DNA of 64,000 bases from Tamarix chinensis (lineage: Eukaryota > Streptophyta > Magnoliopsida > Caryophyllales > Tamaricaceae). The notes beneath the pieces are model-generated. The model had not been told where the DNA came from. It worked only from the letters and a program-made list of their open reading frames with translations, and made no database searches. The position numbers were made by a program, and so were the translations under genes. Numbering within the stretch: the first letter of the stretch is position 1; each line of letters starts with the position of its first letter. Shown here one piece after another: positions 34,743 through 47,774 of the stretch. The stretch covers positions 52,327,138-52,391,137 of the forward strand of contig CM060177.1 of NCBI GenBank assembly GCA_030549775.1, given 5' to 3'.

Positions 34743-35525
34743 TACCCAATTTTTTTATGCGTATTTAGTATTTTTCTACTTCTATAATATTTTAAAATAA
34801 AATTGTTCATTAGTCATAAATGTGGCATTATAGGTTGTTATTATAGTTTTTTCTTAAAGGTATTTTATTTCCAAGTACATTTAACTGATTCCACAGGTTG
34901 TTTTAAAGTTTTTCCTAACTATTTGAGTATTTAACTAAAAGTTCAATTATTTTCAAAAATGGAATTTTTGTGAGTGAGAGTGGGTTGGGAATGTGCTATA
35001 GATAGCCTCTATATCGATTTTTTGTGTGAGTCTTCGTACTAGGTAAATTAGTTTTTTTTTTCCGATTAGTCCTAATTTTTAAGCGTCGATGGCCACTAAC
35101 TACCATTATGAGTGCATTAAGGCATTTATGGAGACTTATTTTGCTTACATGGAAGGTTAGATCCGAGCACCACAACTACTACTGGTACTAGTACTTACAT
35201 GAGTTCTAAAGGATTGGCTTAAGAGGGTCAAGCATCATCAAGCACCAATCTTTGAGGGTCAAGAAGACCCTAACATCATGAAAATATGGGTTAGAGACAT
35301 GGAGAAGATCTTGACCGCTTATGGTTGCCCATTGGACAAGAGAGTTGCCTTGGAAGTGTACTACTTGAGGGGAAGAGAAGGCGCATGGTAGAGGAACATC
35401 TAGCATAGAGGTGAAGAGATTACTATTTGAGGACCTTTCCTTAAGGCATTTTGAGCTCAATTCTACCCCAATCCTTTCTGTAAGAAGAAGTATGGTGAGT
35501 TCATGACCCTTTGACAAGGACACAT
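34743..35525 (+). pseudogene. Leader and gag N-terminal fragment of a Tekay/Del-like gypsy
   Basis: From about 35215 the plus strand reads DWLKRVKHHQAPIFEGQEDP, then WVRDMEKILTAYGCP, LEVYYLRGREGAW and later AQFYPNPF, the order of the Retrotrans_gag domain in long-LTR plant gypsy elements. There are three stops. It ends abruptly at 35525, where LINE 2 begins, and no continuation is found after LINE 2. Orientation and position suit the long LTR ending near 34742 as its 5' LTR; 34743-35090 would be the leader, where I see no clear primer-binding site. Confidence 0.65.
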
Positions 35526-38471
35526 ATTGTTTTGCAAGTGTTTACATGATTGTGGTTTATCTGACCTTCCCTTTACTGGTGACATTTATACTTGGACTAA
35601 TCTACAATCTTCTGAATCCAGGATCTATTGCAAATTAGATCAGGGATTATGTAATGGTAGTTGGTATGATCAAATCCCTAGTAGTTATGTTGAAGTATTA
35701 CACAGTCCTATCTCTGACCATTCTCCCCTTCTTTTGCATATAAAGTCTTCAGTTCCCAAGAGGACTTCCCCCTTTAAATTTATGAATTTTTGGACTGACA
35801 GAGAGGATTTTCTTCCTCTAGTGAGAGAAATTTGGTGCACTAATATTGCAGGAAGTCCATGTTTCAGGCTCGTTCATAAGCTTAAGCTCCTCAAGCATAG
35901 ATTGTGTGGTTTGAATGCCTCAAATGGTCATATATCGTATCGAGCCAATCAAGCTTGGGGTGAGTGGGACTCTGCTAGAAAACTTTTGTCTGCAGACCCC
36001 ACAAATCAGGACTGTATCATTTATGAAAGGAAGACAGCTTTGGTCTAATTCAGAAGAGCAAGGGATGAGGACAATTTCTACCAGTAGAAAGCCAAAATTA
36101 CACATATTAAGCTGGGGGATCAGAATACTAGGTATTTCTATTCCCTCGCTAAAGCTAGGAATCGACAAAATTTTATATATAAGCTTGTAACTGATGATGA
36201 TTCAGTTATTTCTGGAGAGGAAAATATAGCTCTCACCATCATTGCTTTCTATAAGGAGCTACTTCGCTAATCTTGTTTGACCATTCAGAGTATTGATACT
36301 GCCATCTGCCAAGCTGGCCCTCTTTTGACTCATGAAAGCTCAAGCTATCTGTTACAAATTCTCACAGCTGAGGAGATCAAGAATGCAAATTTTGAGATGG
36401 GGGATCTAAAAGCTCCAGGGCCTGATGGTTTCAATGCATTATTTTATAAGAAAGCTTAGTTTGTGAGGCTATTCTACTTTTCTGGAAAACCCAATTTTTA
36501 CTGAAGCAGATCAATCACACATCTATAACCCTCATTCCCAAAATCCTAGGTGCTTGTAGAATTAAAGATTTTCATCCTATTGCATGCTTTAATGTCTTAT
36601 ACAAAATCTTCTCCAAGGTTCTTGCTAACAAGCTATATAAAGTGGTCCATGAGATTGTGGACCGGTCACAAGCTGCTTTTATCAAGGATAAGGTATTATA
36701 TAACAATATCCTCATGGCCTCTAAACTTCTTAAACATTATAGCAGGAAAAATATGAGTGCTAGAATGATGTTGAAGGTTGACTTATAGAAAGCCTATGTT
36801 ACCTTGGAGTGGGGTTTTGTCAAACAAGTCCTACTTGCTTTCCAATTTCCTTGGAAGTTTGTTGAGATGATTATCCAGTGTATATCTACTATCCGACTAT
36901 CTATTAGCATCAATGGTTCTCTTACTTCCCCATTTTTAAGCAGAAGAGGATTACGTCAAGGTGATCCTATTTCCCCTTACCTTTTTGTGCTATCTATGGA
37001 ATATTTGCACAGATCTTTAAAGCAGCTATGGGATAGAGTGGGTTTCAAAGGACATCCTGGGTGTGGTGATGTGAAGATCATTGATCTCACTTTTGCTGAT
37101 GATCTTCTTCTTTTCTGTCGAGGAGATATGCTTTCTACTACTCACCTTCATGAGGTTCTGCAATATTTCTCCTCCTGTTCTTGTTTAAAGATAAATCTAA
37201 ACAAAAGCTCTTTGTTTTTCTATGGGGTGTCTGTTGAGATCAAAAACTCCTTGCTGGAGTTATTTGCATCTGCTGAAGGTATTTTCCCTTTTAGATACTT
37301 GGGGGTCCCTCTGGATAATGCTTATCTTGGCATTCATCACTATCAGGGACTGCTAGATAAACTTCTCTCTCAGGTGAAGCATTGGTCTAGTAAGCTGCTA
37401 AGCTCTGCTGGGAGACTACAGCTAATAAATTCTGTTCTCATGGGTACCATTAGATTTTGGTCCCAAATCATGCTATTCCCTACAGGAGTGGTCAAGTACA
37501 TTGAGAGGATCTGTAGGAAATTTCTATGGTCAGCCAATATGGAGCAGCATACTACTTTGGTGTCTTGGAAGGAGGTATGTTTACCCAGCAAGAGGGAGGT
37601 CTAGGCATACATGATCTCTACAGATGGAACTTAGCAGCAATGGGGAAATGGCTGTGGCATATTGTTCACCACTAGGAGGGTTTATGGATAAAATGGGTCC
37701 ATGGCTACTATATTAAGAATAGACCAGTCCATGAAGTTGGTGTAAAGATGAATCAATCATGGATCTTTCGATGTGTTTTGAAGCTTAGACCTCACTTTCT
37801 CACTGCAATTGTTAATGGTCAATGTGGTGTTGAGAAGTATCATATCTAAAAAGCCTATGACCTTATTCATATTAGAAATGAACCACAGGTTTGGTATGCT
37901 ATTGTTTGAAAACATGATGGCTTCCCTAGCCATAAATTTATTTCTTGGCTAGCTATACGCAATGCACTTCTCACTAGAGCAAGGTTATCTTAGTGGTTTC
38001 CTAACATTCAGAATCTATGTGGTATTTGTGGGGCACATGAGGAGTCTTTGGATCATTTATTTGTGCACTGTGAGTTTGCCAAGTTGTGTTGGCAATCTTT
38101 GTTTGACTGGTTAGAGTTGCATTTCTATCCATAAGATTGGAAGAGCTTCATCAACATAATGGCTGAAATTGATGGTTGGAATTCTACATATGATAGGCTT
38201 ATTCAAGCCACAATTACTACTGGTATCTACTACATTTGGAGAGGCCGTAATCTAGCTGTTTTTAGATTACTAGATATTCCTCCCTAGATTAGTAGTTAAA
38301 GATATTATTGGGAGGATACATACTAGATTAACCCTATGTGGTAAGAAAAGGATGTATAGGCATATTTTGTCCTACTTTGATCGCTAGGCTTAGAATTAAA
38401 GCATAATTTTGAATTTGTATTTCTCTCTCATTTTTGTATATAAAACTCAATTATTTACCAAAAAAAAAAAC
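35526..38471 (+). mobile_element. LINE 2: 5'-truncated L1-type element
   Basis: It begins inside the endonuclease (KCLHDCGLSDLPFTGDIYTW), with ISDHSPLLL near 35710. RT: LKAPGPDGFNALFY (about 36405-36450), MLKVDL-stop-KAYVTLEW (36768-36810), RRGLRQGDPISPYLF (about 36940-36985), active site LTFADDLLLF intact (about 37087-37117), RYLGVPLD. The C-terminal zf-RVT module has CGICGAHEESLDHLFVHC (about 38018-38072). The coding part ends near 38395 and a run of about ten A closes it at 38461-38471. ORF1 and the endonuclease N-terminus are absent, as in normal 5'-truncated insertion. Several stops and frameshifts; the RT residue after KAY is Val rather than the usual Asp. No clear target duplication. 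Confidence 0.85.
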
Positions 38472-40329
38472 TCAGTCTCCTAATTTACTATTCACAACAC
38501 TAACAAAACCCTAATTTCCCAAGTTAGGTATAAACTTTTCTAAAAGATTCATATACTCAACCAATTCAACATGAATTTGTAAAATTCCTATATTAACAAC
38601 ATATCCAAAAATTATGGTCTAAATCTAATATTTTACACATGCAATTTTAACCTCTCTTCTAGGTTGCTATTTCTAATTTAAGCCACTTTTTCATTTTGTT
38701 TTGATTTAGGCCATTCATAATTGCTCCAAAATTTAACATGATATAATTAAAATATTCTAAACCAATTAAAACATTGAAACACCATAATTTTTATATTTAA
38801 CTCATATTTGCCAAAATGCCCTTAAGGCTAGCCAAACACCCTTACTTCACAAATACTTATATGTCTATTATCATTAGTTTCAAATCATGAATTAATTGCA
38901 TCACCTTCCATATTAATGAAACTTATTTCCCACTTACCCCACTTTATCAAACTTATATTACCATACCATATACAATGCTAATTCACTTAGGGCTTATAAT
39001 ATAAGAATTATCATAATGATATTGTATAAGCATATGCTTTCTCATTCTTATGCAATTTTCATCATATGAACCATATTATCTTATCATAAAATTAAAAAAA
39101 ATGAAATTAACAACATGATAATAAAAGCCAAATTCATGATGTTTATCACAAAACCTTAATCTCAACTATCCTTACCGAAAAGGGCATCAGTCTTAAAGCT
39201 AGTATATCAAATCCTACCTCATCCAATACCTTTGAAAAATCACCTACGAAATAATAATAAAACAAAAAATAGAAATTAAGGATATAACAAGGAAAGTATA
39301 AGGTAACATAGAGTGAAAGGATTGAGCAAAAATTAAATTGTAAGGCTCGAAGGTGTATCAATAAAAATTTGTGCAATAATAAGAGGGGGAATGACAACAA
39401 GTTTTAAAGACCAGGGGGTTAGAAATGACAATAGATACCAGTTATGGGGGGTGTATAGATAAGGGAATATAAAGGTGGTGGGTGAGGAAAAGTAGAAATG
39501 GCCGAATGTGAGGGGGTGGTTTTGATAGTGGATGCCAAAACAAATAGGAAAGGAAAGATGACGGTGACTGAAGTTAAAGGTGGTCATGGCTGGTGCTAAC
39601 GGGGGGAGAGGAATGGTGGAGGATGGCATTGCTAGGTTTTTGTGGCATTTTTTTGCAACGATGAGAATGAGGAAGTGAGTATAATAAAAGATACATGGTT
39701 GCTACTATTCTTTAACAAAAAATAGAGGGAGGAAATGTGGTTTTTGAGGCATTAATTGTGGCTAAGTCTGTGATATATATATATATATATATATATATGC
39801 ATATGTTGTATGTACTAGCATAGAGGGAATATGGAGGTGAGGCATTTGAGCAAATGTTTCAATAAAAACCCATTATTGCAATAGATAAGAGTTGATGTGG
39901 TGATGATGAGTGTGGTGTGTACGTTATGGAAGAATGATAGAGGGGATATGGTTGTGGGGAGTGATTTATGTAGGAAGATAAAGAAGGGTAAGGAAAAGAG
40001 AAACCTAAAAGGAGGAAGAAAAGGGAAAATAATAGGAGAAGGAGAAAATAAGAAAAAGGAAAAAGGAGAGAAGAAAATGAGTTTGGGGTTAGAATTAGAA
40101 TTAGGTTAAAATAATTTTGATTAAGGTATTTGGATAAAATAAATCATCAATCATGCAGGATTAGGTTTAGTTTAAAAATACTAATAGCTAGTAATAAAGA
40201 TTATGATTAGGTTAAAATTTAGGATTAGAGAATTATGAGAAGATAGAATTATCAATTCCTCGAGATTAGAATTAGTTTAAGATTTTAAATACTCAAAATT
40301 AAGATTAGATAAAATTTTAGGGTATTACA
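38472..40329 (-). repeat. Gypsy D 3' LTR
   Basis: Its minus-strand start TGTAATACCCTAAAATTTT is at 40329, directly after a degenerate purine tract (AAGTCTCTTTTAAGAAGG on the minus strand, about 40332-40365). A purine-rich zone at 39960-40080 and an (AT)n run at 39773-39797 are inside. The low-coordinate end lacks a clean TGT and may be truncated at LINE 2. Confidence 0.65.
39773..39797. repeat. (AT)n microsatellite
   Basis: About 12 AT units; the aligned place in the 5' LTR (about 46215-46235) carries (AC)n and (AT)n instead, so it arose or changed after insertion. Confidence 0.85.
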
Positions 40330-40334
40330 TTAGT

Positions 40335-43300
40335 ACCTTCTTAAAAGAGACTTTGTCCTCAAATTTAGCGAGCTAAGGTTGGGGAAGAAGAGAAATAGTG
40401 TGTAAGGAAATATGGTCTTAATTGTTAACTCTATCAAACTTGAAACAACACTAACCAGTACTACACCCTTAAAAGAGGAAGAACCCCAAAACCTAACATA
40501 CTCCTGCTAAAAAGCTTAGGATGCAACTCACGCATGTCTATCAAAGGCTCCTAAGTCACCTCCTTGACTCTATGGCAAATAAAAAGAACATTCATGAGTA
40601 TAATTGAGCTTGTATAGGTCTGGCAAACCTTGGTGTCAAGAATTAGTAAGGGATTCTCCCCATAGGATAAAGAATCATCAAGCTCGATCTCATCGAGTTT
40701 GATCTTGTGAGATGGATGTGGAATATACCTTCTTAGCTGAGGATGTGGATAACGCTATTAACTTCGGCTAACTTTAGTGGAAGTGCTAGGTGGTATGCAA
40801 ACTCACCAACCCTATTAAGAACCTCATAAGGATCTATATATCTCAAGCTTAGCTTATCTTTCCTACCAAACCTCTGTACCCCCTTTGTGGGTGAGATATT
40901 CAAGAGAACCCTATCACCCAATTCAAATCCATCACTACAATGCCTCTGATCAACATAGTGCTTTTGTCGACTCTTGGCTGCTCTCATCTTGTTCTAGATT
41001 AACTGAACCCATTGAGTTGTCTTTTTAGTCATCTCTAGTGCAAGTGCAATAGTCTCACTGATGTTACTCAAACATAAAGGCATCAAGAATTTATGTCCAT
41101 ATAGTGCCTCAAAGGGTGCCATCCCTATACTAGAATGATAACTATTATATTATGAGAAATAAGTCAAATGTAGGCAATCCTCCCTAATATCTTAGAAGTC
41201 TAAAATATAATACTATAGCATGTCTTTGAGTGTCCGATTCATCCTCTCATTCTATATGTATATAGTTGGGTGAAATGCAATACTCATCCTCAACTTTGGG
41301 TCTATTCCCTCCTGCAACTTCCCCTAAAAGTATGAAGGGAATCTTGAATATTTATTGGACACTATGTCGATAGGTGTACCATGTCTACTCACTAAAAACC
41401 TCATATAATCATCGAATAACTGATCCATACTCCAAGTTAACATCATCGGTACAAACATTACCGACATAGTTAACTAGTTGATGACAACCCAAAATATATT
41501 GCATCCATTATGAGTCCTTCCTATTCCGCCCACAAAATCCATTAATATGGAGTCTTGATTCCACCTTAGATCATATAAAGGTTGGATCAACCCCATAGGC
41601 CTCCGATTCTTGACATTGACAGATCAGGCACCTCAACATAAGCTCCTTTACCTCTCGCTTCATATAAGGCGATTAATAGAAACTCTTAAGGTCCTTATAC
41701 AACTTATTTTATCCTAGGTGGATGAAATATGGAGTATAGTGGCCCTCCTCTAAAATTTGGCACTTTAGAATAATGTAACTATGAGGCACACACAAATAAC
41801 TAGTTAATGTTACTATCATCGTGAATTTGGAAATCCTCCACTCAACCATCCTGTATCATTTTTCAAATATTCTCAAGGTTAACATCCCTTTCCATCTCAT
41901 CAAAAATAGTTGGTGTAATCGTCAAGGCACTCACTTAGACCTATAAATCACCATGGACTAACTCTATCTCCTTCTCACCAAGCTCCTCTATCAACCAACT
42001 ATACACCACAAAAGAACTCAAAGAGTATGATGTATTCCTACTCAAGTAATATGCAATGACGTTAGCTCTACTCTCTTCGTAGATCAACTTGATATCATAG
42101 TCCTTCACCAATTCTATCAATCTACTCTCCCCCATATTCAAATCCTTCTAAGTGAATATATAATTGAGGCTCTTATGGTTGGTGAAGAATATGCACTACA
42201 TCCTACTCCAAATCTTTAACACCAAGACAACTATAGTTGATTCCAAGTATTATGTTGGCTAGGTATACTCATGATGCTTCAACTAGAGAGAATAATAATC
42301 CACTAACATAGCATGCTACATCAATACACAACCCAATCCATACTTTGACACATCACTAGAGATTTGAAATCCATCCAATCCTAATGGTAGAGTCAAAATA
42401 AATATTGTAGTTAGTCACCCCTTCAACTCTTGAATTACTTTCTCTCATGCATCCTCCTACTAAAATCTATTAGTCTTATTCATAGGGTTTGTCAAGGGAA
42501 TAGCTACCAATGACAAGTCCTAAAAAATAGCTTATAGTGCCTGACCTAACCTAGGAAACTACAAAGCTTAGGACTGCTAGTAGGTGCCTTCCACTTGATG
42601 ACAACCAAAATCTTCTTTGGATCTATGACTCCTCCTCTTACCGAAACCACATGACCCTAAAGTGTAATCTCCATAAGATGAAACTCACACTTAGAGAGTT
42701 TGACATATAGCATGCTTTCTCTAAAGAGTGACATAATAGTGTAAAGGTACTCATGATCCTCTCTCTAGTCGAGAGTATACCAAAATATTATTAGTGAAAA
42801 CCACCACAAGCTGATTGAGGAATGGTGGTAAAATCCTTGTCATCAAATCCATAAATATGTTAGGTGCATTGTTCAACCAAAAAGGTATCACCGTTAACTT
42901 ATAGTTCCCATACCATGTCCTAAAGGCCATTTTTGTGATGTCTACTTTGGTCATGAGTAGCTAATGATAACCCAACCTTATGTCTATGTTCGAGAAAATT
43001 AAAGCACCCTAAAGCTAATCAAAAGTAGATAGTGGTTCTTTATCATTAATTGGTTCACACCTTAATAATCTGTACATAGACAAAGGATGCCATCCTTTTT
43101 CTTTATGAAGAGAACCGATACTCCCCATGGAGGCTCACTCAATTAGATGTACTTGTGAGCCACTAGATCCTACAACTGATTCTTCAACTCCCGTAACTCT
43201 ATTGGTGTCATTCGATAAGGTGCCTTCGAAAGTGGTATGCCCCCAGTACTAACTTAATGGTGATGTATTTTTATGTACTAGTAGAATATTAGGTATCTCC

Positions 43301-43900
43301 TTTGGAAACATGTTAAGAAAATCCCAAGCAACTAAAATATCATCCAATGTCGACACTTCCTTATGCAGCTCCTAAACTTTTGATAAATACATGGTGTAAC
43401 CTCTATCAACAAAGGAATATAGTTTATGGGTAGATATGACCTTCATTGTAGGCCAATGCTTGTATCTTCTATAAAAAACCCTATCACCCTAAGGTCATAA
43501 CAACACAACTCAATCCTATGAGCAATCTATCATTGCTCGGTATCTCCCCAACATATCCTTCCCATGGTTAAAATCAAAGTCATGTAGGTCCATCTCAATG
43601 AAGTCCACTAATAAGCTTACCTCACATATCTATAAATTCACATCTAAGTAGAGTATAGTTTAATCAATCTATCCTTATAAGGAAACATTATAGATATAGA
43701 TACACTAGTAGATGGAGATAAGGAAACTCTAGCAGTAAAAGTAGTAGATATGAACGATAAAGACTCAATTGAATCTAATAACAAATATAATATTAAATAT
43801 AGGATGGAATATATACCAGTCTGCTTAGCTAATGACATTTAGGTGCCCTTCTGACTATCCACCATAGTATCCACCATGATACCCTTTAGAAACCTAGGTT
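40335..43900 (-). pseudogene. Gypsy D pol: protease, RT, RNase H, integrase
   Basis: Read downwards. Protease about 43830-43430 (LDSIESLSFIS; DLHDFDF). RT about 43250-42500: AFRTWYGNY then [12 protein letters not shown], and the active-site box reads [11 protein letters not shown], where the Asp pair has become Asn-Asn. RNase H about 42400-41940, ending LIELVKDYDIKLIY then NVIAYYLSRN. Integrase core: WNQDSILMDFVGG (about 41565-41525), SRHGTPIDIVSNKYSRF with the second catalytic Asp lost, NNSYHSSIGMAPFEALYG-like stretch near 41110. The C-terminal module is at 40987-40733 with DRVLLNISPTKGVQRFGR. Dozens of stops. Confidence 0.8.
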
Positions 43901-45000
43901 TATCCTCCTCCTTAAGGAAATAGGCTAGGCCCTTATGGTATCCCCTTAGCCTCCCTTGTTTGTACACTTATTAAGGTAAGTGCCCTCTACTGTTATTGCT
44001 ACTGTGATAGTGGTTGGTAGGTTAACTACTTATAAGCCTACTATTGGGTTACAAGAGGTCCCTATTACTAGACCTGACCTTGCTAATGCTGGCACTCAAA
44101 TGATCGGTGACCTTACTAACTACAAACTGGATATTGAATAGAAAGGCCTTATCAATCTCCTCTAGGATAATCATGACCATAAAAATGACATGTGAAGCAT
44201 CTTGGCATTCCCACAAATTTTCTCTGTCCTCCTATCAGACCCGGATGCTAAAACTGACCACCTTAAGACTATAATTGACCCCTATATTAGAACTTTAGAT
44301 TTTTACCTCCCTTAAATAAGATCTTGCGTCCACAACCTATATCTACAACTTCCTCCTACCCAAAAGGGAAGCTTTCTCCTAAACCATCATAGGGATAACA
44401 CCTATCTGATCATATAATGTGGCCAAGTCCAAGAAAACCATGGCACCCATCATCCTTTAGTTTCTAAAATAAAGCCCTCGCTCAAACTAATATACCACTA
44501 TCGACTTACCATCTTCTTTACCCAATGCAAAAATCATTATCTCTATGAACCACACATGATACTATTACACTATCATGCTCCCCTAGGTCAAATGCATGAA
44601 CTCCTTCATCTTATCATTCCTAAGACCATTGGGGTAAAACCTAGTGCATGTCACTGTCTTAAAGTCTTATTAGGGTATCGACCATCCTCCTTGTGCAAGA
44701 CAATTTACCCACTAGATGTTTATGAGTCCCTGAAGAAACAGAGATACTATGTTCATATTTCAAACAAGTGGATAATAAACTATCTCATATGTCTTATCCA
44801 TGTAATGGATCCATCTCTTTAGGATGAATAGGTCCTCATCACTAGTGTAGATTGGTGGATGATATATTATATTCTTCCAAAGCTAGTCCTATATGATACC
44901 TTCCTATGGGTAATGTAGAGGTTATAGTGGTGGTGGACACTTGACAAACTTGATGAAGGCATCAAAAGCCTCCTCTAAAAGGTTGACATTATTAGCCATG
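43901..45000 (-). pseudogene. Gypsy D gag
   Basis: Minus strand from about 44990: EEAFDAFIKFVKCPPP, a capsid start. Further down YMDKTYEIVYYPL and FYPNGLRNDKMKEFMHL, matching the end of the Retrotrans_gag domain. No convincing zinc knuckle is left in 43950-44300. Heavily broken. Confidence 0.6.
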
Positions 45001-45230
45001 ACAAGATAGCTACAAAATAGAAAATAGTTTAGGGTAATCATTACTAGCTTACTAGTACATTTTTCATATAAGCACATTTAAAAGCTTCCTAGTCTATCAA
45101 TTATTGATTTCTCATAAGTTAGTCTAATCTTAGAAGAATTATAATTTTCAAAATTTGAAATAGATTGATAAATCATATAAGGGATTATTTAAAAACTACA
45201 TTTCTAAAAAAATGATAATAAAAACCAAAG
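45001..45230 (-). other. Gypsy D leader
   Basis: Between primer-binding site and gag; AT-rich, no features recognised. Confidence 0.4.
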
Positions 45231-45243
45231 ATCTAATACTAAC
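45231..45243 (-). other. Primer-binding site of gypsy D
   Basis: On the minus strand TTAGTATTAGATC follows the LTR end GGGATGATACA by one base and is a decayed tRNA-Met-type site (compare TGGTATCAGAGC). Confidence 0.55.
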
Positions 45244-45244
45244 T

Positions 45245-47774
45245 TGTATCATCCCAAAATTTTACTATTGAAAAATTACATTTTCTATAGAAGCATAATA
45301 ATAATAAAAAAATAGGTGGGTGTTACCCTTGTAATTAAGATAAGTATATATTACTATACCATCCATACATCAATCAAAAGGAAAGACAATTAGAACATAA
45401 AATATGATAAATAGATAATGAGGGGAGCATCATAAACTTAAATATGATTTTGGAGATTAACTCTAAGTACAATATTTAAAAATATATAAAAGAGATCCTA
45501 TGGAACTAAGTGTCCAAAAGGTATCCTAGTCAAAGATAACTACTAGATAACATAAATCTATGTTAAATCTAATACATAAGATTACTCCTCCACACATAAG
45601 GCATATGATGCATCAAAATCATACAACAAGTCCTCATCAACCTACTCAAAAACATCTACTTTGTATGCTCATGTGAATGAGAAACACCCATGAAGACAAT
45701 GATTAGTACGAATTTTACTAAGAAGGTAATAATACAGTCAAGGTAGGGTTACACAAAAAAAACATGAGTTCACATAAAAGAATAAGAACATAAGCATTTT
45801 AACATAAAACGATGCAAGGTAAATAGCACTTTTATAGCTCATTATTAGATATAACATAATCCATTCTTTTCTTTATGTGGAGTTCATGTAACCCCCTATT
45901 CTCAATATAGTAGAACTAACAAAAACTCCTCCCACGAAAAAACACGTTTGGTAATTATTTTTAAGCTAGTGGATGGGGAAATAAATGGGAAAGGAATGGT
46001 GGTGATGACCAAAGATAAGGTGTTTTAGTTGTAATAGCTGGTGCTAAAGGGGAAAAGAAATGCAATAGGGGATTTTATTAGGTTTTTGTAGTGTTTTTAC
46101 CCACGACGAGGAGGAAGGGAATGAAATAAAATCTATGTGGTTGCAGCACTCTTTGGAAGAAAATGGAGAGAGGAAATGAGGCAGTTAAGGCATTAAATTT
46201 GGCTAAGTCTATGAGTTACACACACACACATACATATAATGTCCATATTATATGCACTGGTAGAAGGGGAGAAGGGAGGCTTAGGAAAATTTTGAACTAA
46301 AAGTCATTAACGTAGGAAGCGAGAGTTGATGCGGTGATGATGAGTGTAGGGTGTAGGTTATGGAAGCATGTAAGAGAGGATATGGTCTCGGTGAAAAATT
46401 CACACAAAAAGAAGATGAAGGATAAGGAAAAAGAGAAACTGGGAAGAAGGAAGAAAAAGGAAAGGGAAAAGGAAAAGGAGAAGGAGGAAAAAAAAAAGGA
46501 AAAAAGAGAGAATAAAATTATTTTGGGGTTAGAATTAGATAAGATTAAAATAATTTAGATCAAAATATCAAGATATAATTAATTATCAACCATCTAGGGT
46601 TATGCTTATGATGTTTGTGGGAGGCTATAATCTTCAATTATATGGAACTAATGGTTCAAATGGAGTTTGTATCATATGATAAAGGATCGATGATGGTAAG
46701 TTAAAATACTAGAGCATCGAAAGTGTTGGATATAAGATGATGGTGATTTGAATTATGGTAGAAGAATGATGATGGTGAATCATTGATGGAATGATGATGG
46801 TTTGAATGGCACACACTAATTAATATATGCATTTGATGATATATTGATGATGATGCTTAGTGTTGAAATTTAGGATTTAGATGCAGGTTGGAATCATGGT
46901 TTAGGGTTAAGGTTAGGGTTTGGTTCAAAAAGAGGGAAATAAGGTGGCATTTGGTTGGTATGGATGGTTTAGGGTTTTAAAGGAATGTTTTAGGGCTTCA
47001 GTGTTGTATATTGATTTAGGGTTTGGTTTAGCCACAAACTAGAGTAGGAATTGATGGTAATTAGGGTAAGAAAATATGGATTAAGAATAGTAGAAAAGAT
47101 ATGGATTAATCTCTAATTCACACAGATGAAGAGATTAAAACTTTCAAGCCAAATGGTTCACACCTATTCTATTTGCTTGATCTTAAACTCACACAGAATT
47201 CATTTAATGTTGATCTTCAACTTGTATTCTTCATAAGACCTTCAATATTCTTAACATTACTAGCTAATTCATATTCCAAAAGATTCCAAGATAAAAGAAA
47301 TTATGCTACTTTCATGCTAACTTTTTGCTAACTTTATTATCCTACTTTATTACTTAATTAGTAAAATAGCTAAATCACTTAATAATGCTAAAAAATCCTA
47401 CCAACATCCTCCTCATGCACGTGGTTACTCTCTCCTTGCATGTCACGCATGCCATGCACATGCATGTAGACATTTAATTGTTTGTTTGTTATGTTTTGAG
47501 CAATGTAATCATCCGTTGTTCTTCAAATTTGCGGGAGACACTTTACAAATGAAGAATAAGTGGTTCCATTATTATGAAATCCAATTCTTGTGTTTTTGCA
47601 CCTACATCAACTTAGGTTAAATATATTAATAGCGTGGAATAAAGATAAGGATCATGCTAATATTTAGGAATAAGGATTTAAGATAGTATAAAATTATTAA
47701 ATTTATATTATTAGAATTAGGTAAAGATTTTAATTACTCTAAATTAATATTAGATAAAATTTTAAGGTATTACG
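45245..47774 (-). repeat. Gypsy D 5' LTR with nested solo LTR
   Basis: Ends (minus) at 45245 with GATGATACA and starts at 47774 with a one-base variant of TGTAATACC. Without the nested 1001-bp insert it is about 1.5 kb. The purine-rich zone at 46390-46520 matches that of the 3' LTR. Confidence 0.7.
46609..47609 (-). mobile_element. Solo LTR of a CRM-like gypsy, nested in the 5' LTR of D
   Basis: On the minus strand it runs TGATGTAGGTGC…CAAACATCA, 1001 bp, and the D LTR alignment resumes on both sides. Flanks GCTTA (46604-46608) and ACTTA (47610-47614) agree in 4 of 5 bases. No internal region is present, so unequal recombination between two LTRs is the likely origin. Its first bases encode a 21-codon tail (47608-47543) with QELDFIIMEPLIL, closely like the tails of elements F and G. 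Confidence 0.8.

Larger units (their letters stand above)
38472..47774 (-). mobile_element. Gypsy element D: Tekay/Del-like, decayed
   Basis: Minus-strand element. 5' LTR 45245-47774 (with a nested solo LTR), primer-binding site 45231-45243, gag, protease, RT, RNase H, integrase, then 3' LTR below 40329. The two LTRs align over long parts, for example 39590-40130 with 46020-46560 ('gttgatg(t/c)ggtgatgatgagtg'). They differ strongly, so the insertion is old. The far end of the 3' LTR abuts LINE 2 and no target duplication is found. Confidence 0.75.

Noticed and set aside
44556..44822. 88-codon plus-strand open frame
   Set aside because: Antisense to degraded gag of gypsy D; no domain of its own.
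46895..46925. Telomere-like TTTAGGG words
   Set aside because: Only two or three imperfect units inside a solo LTR; a similar short 'accctaaccctaag' at 62340 is inside another LTR. Not an interstitial telomere array.
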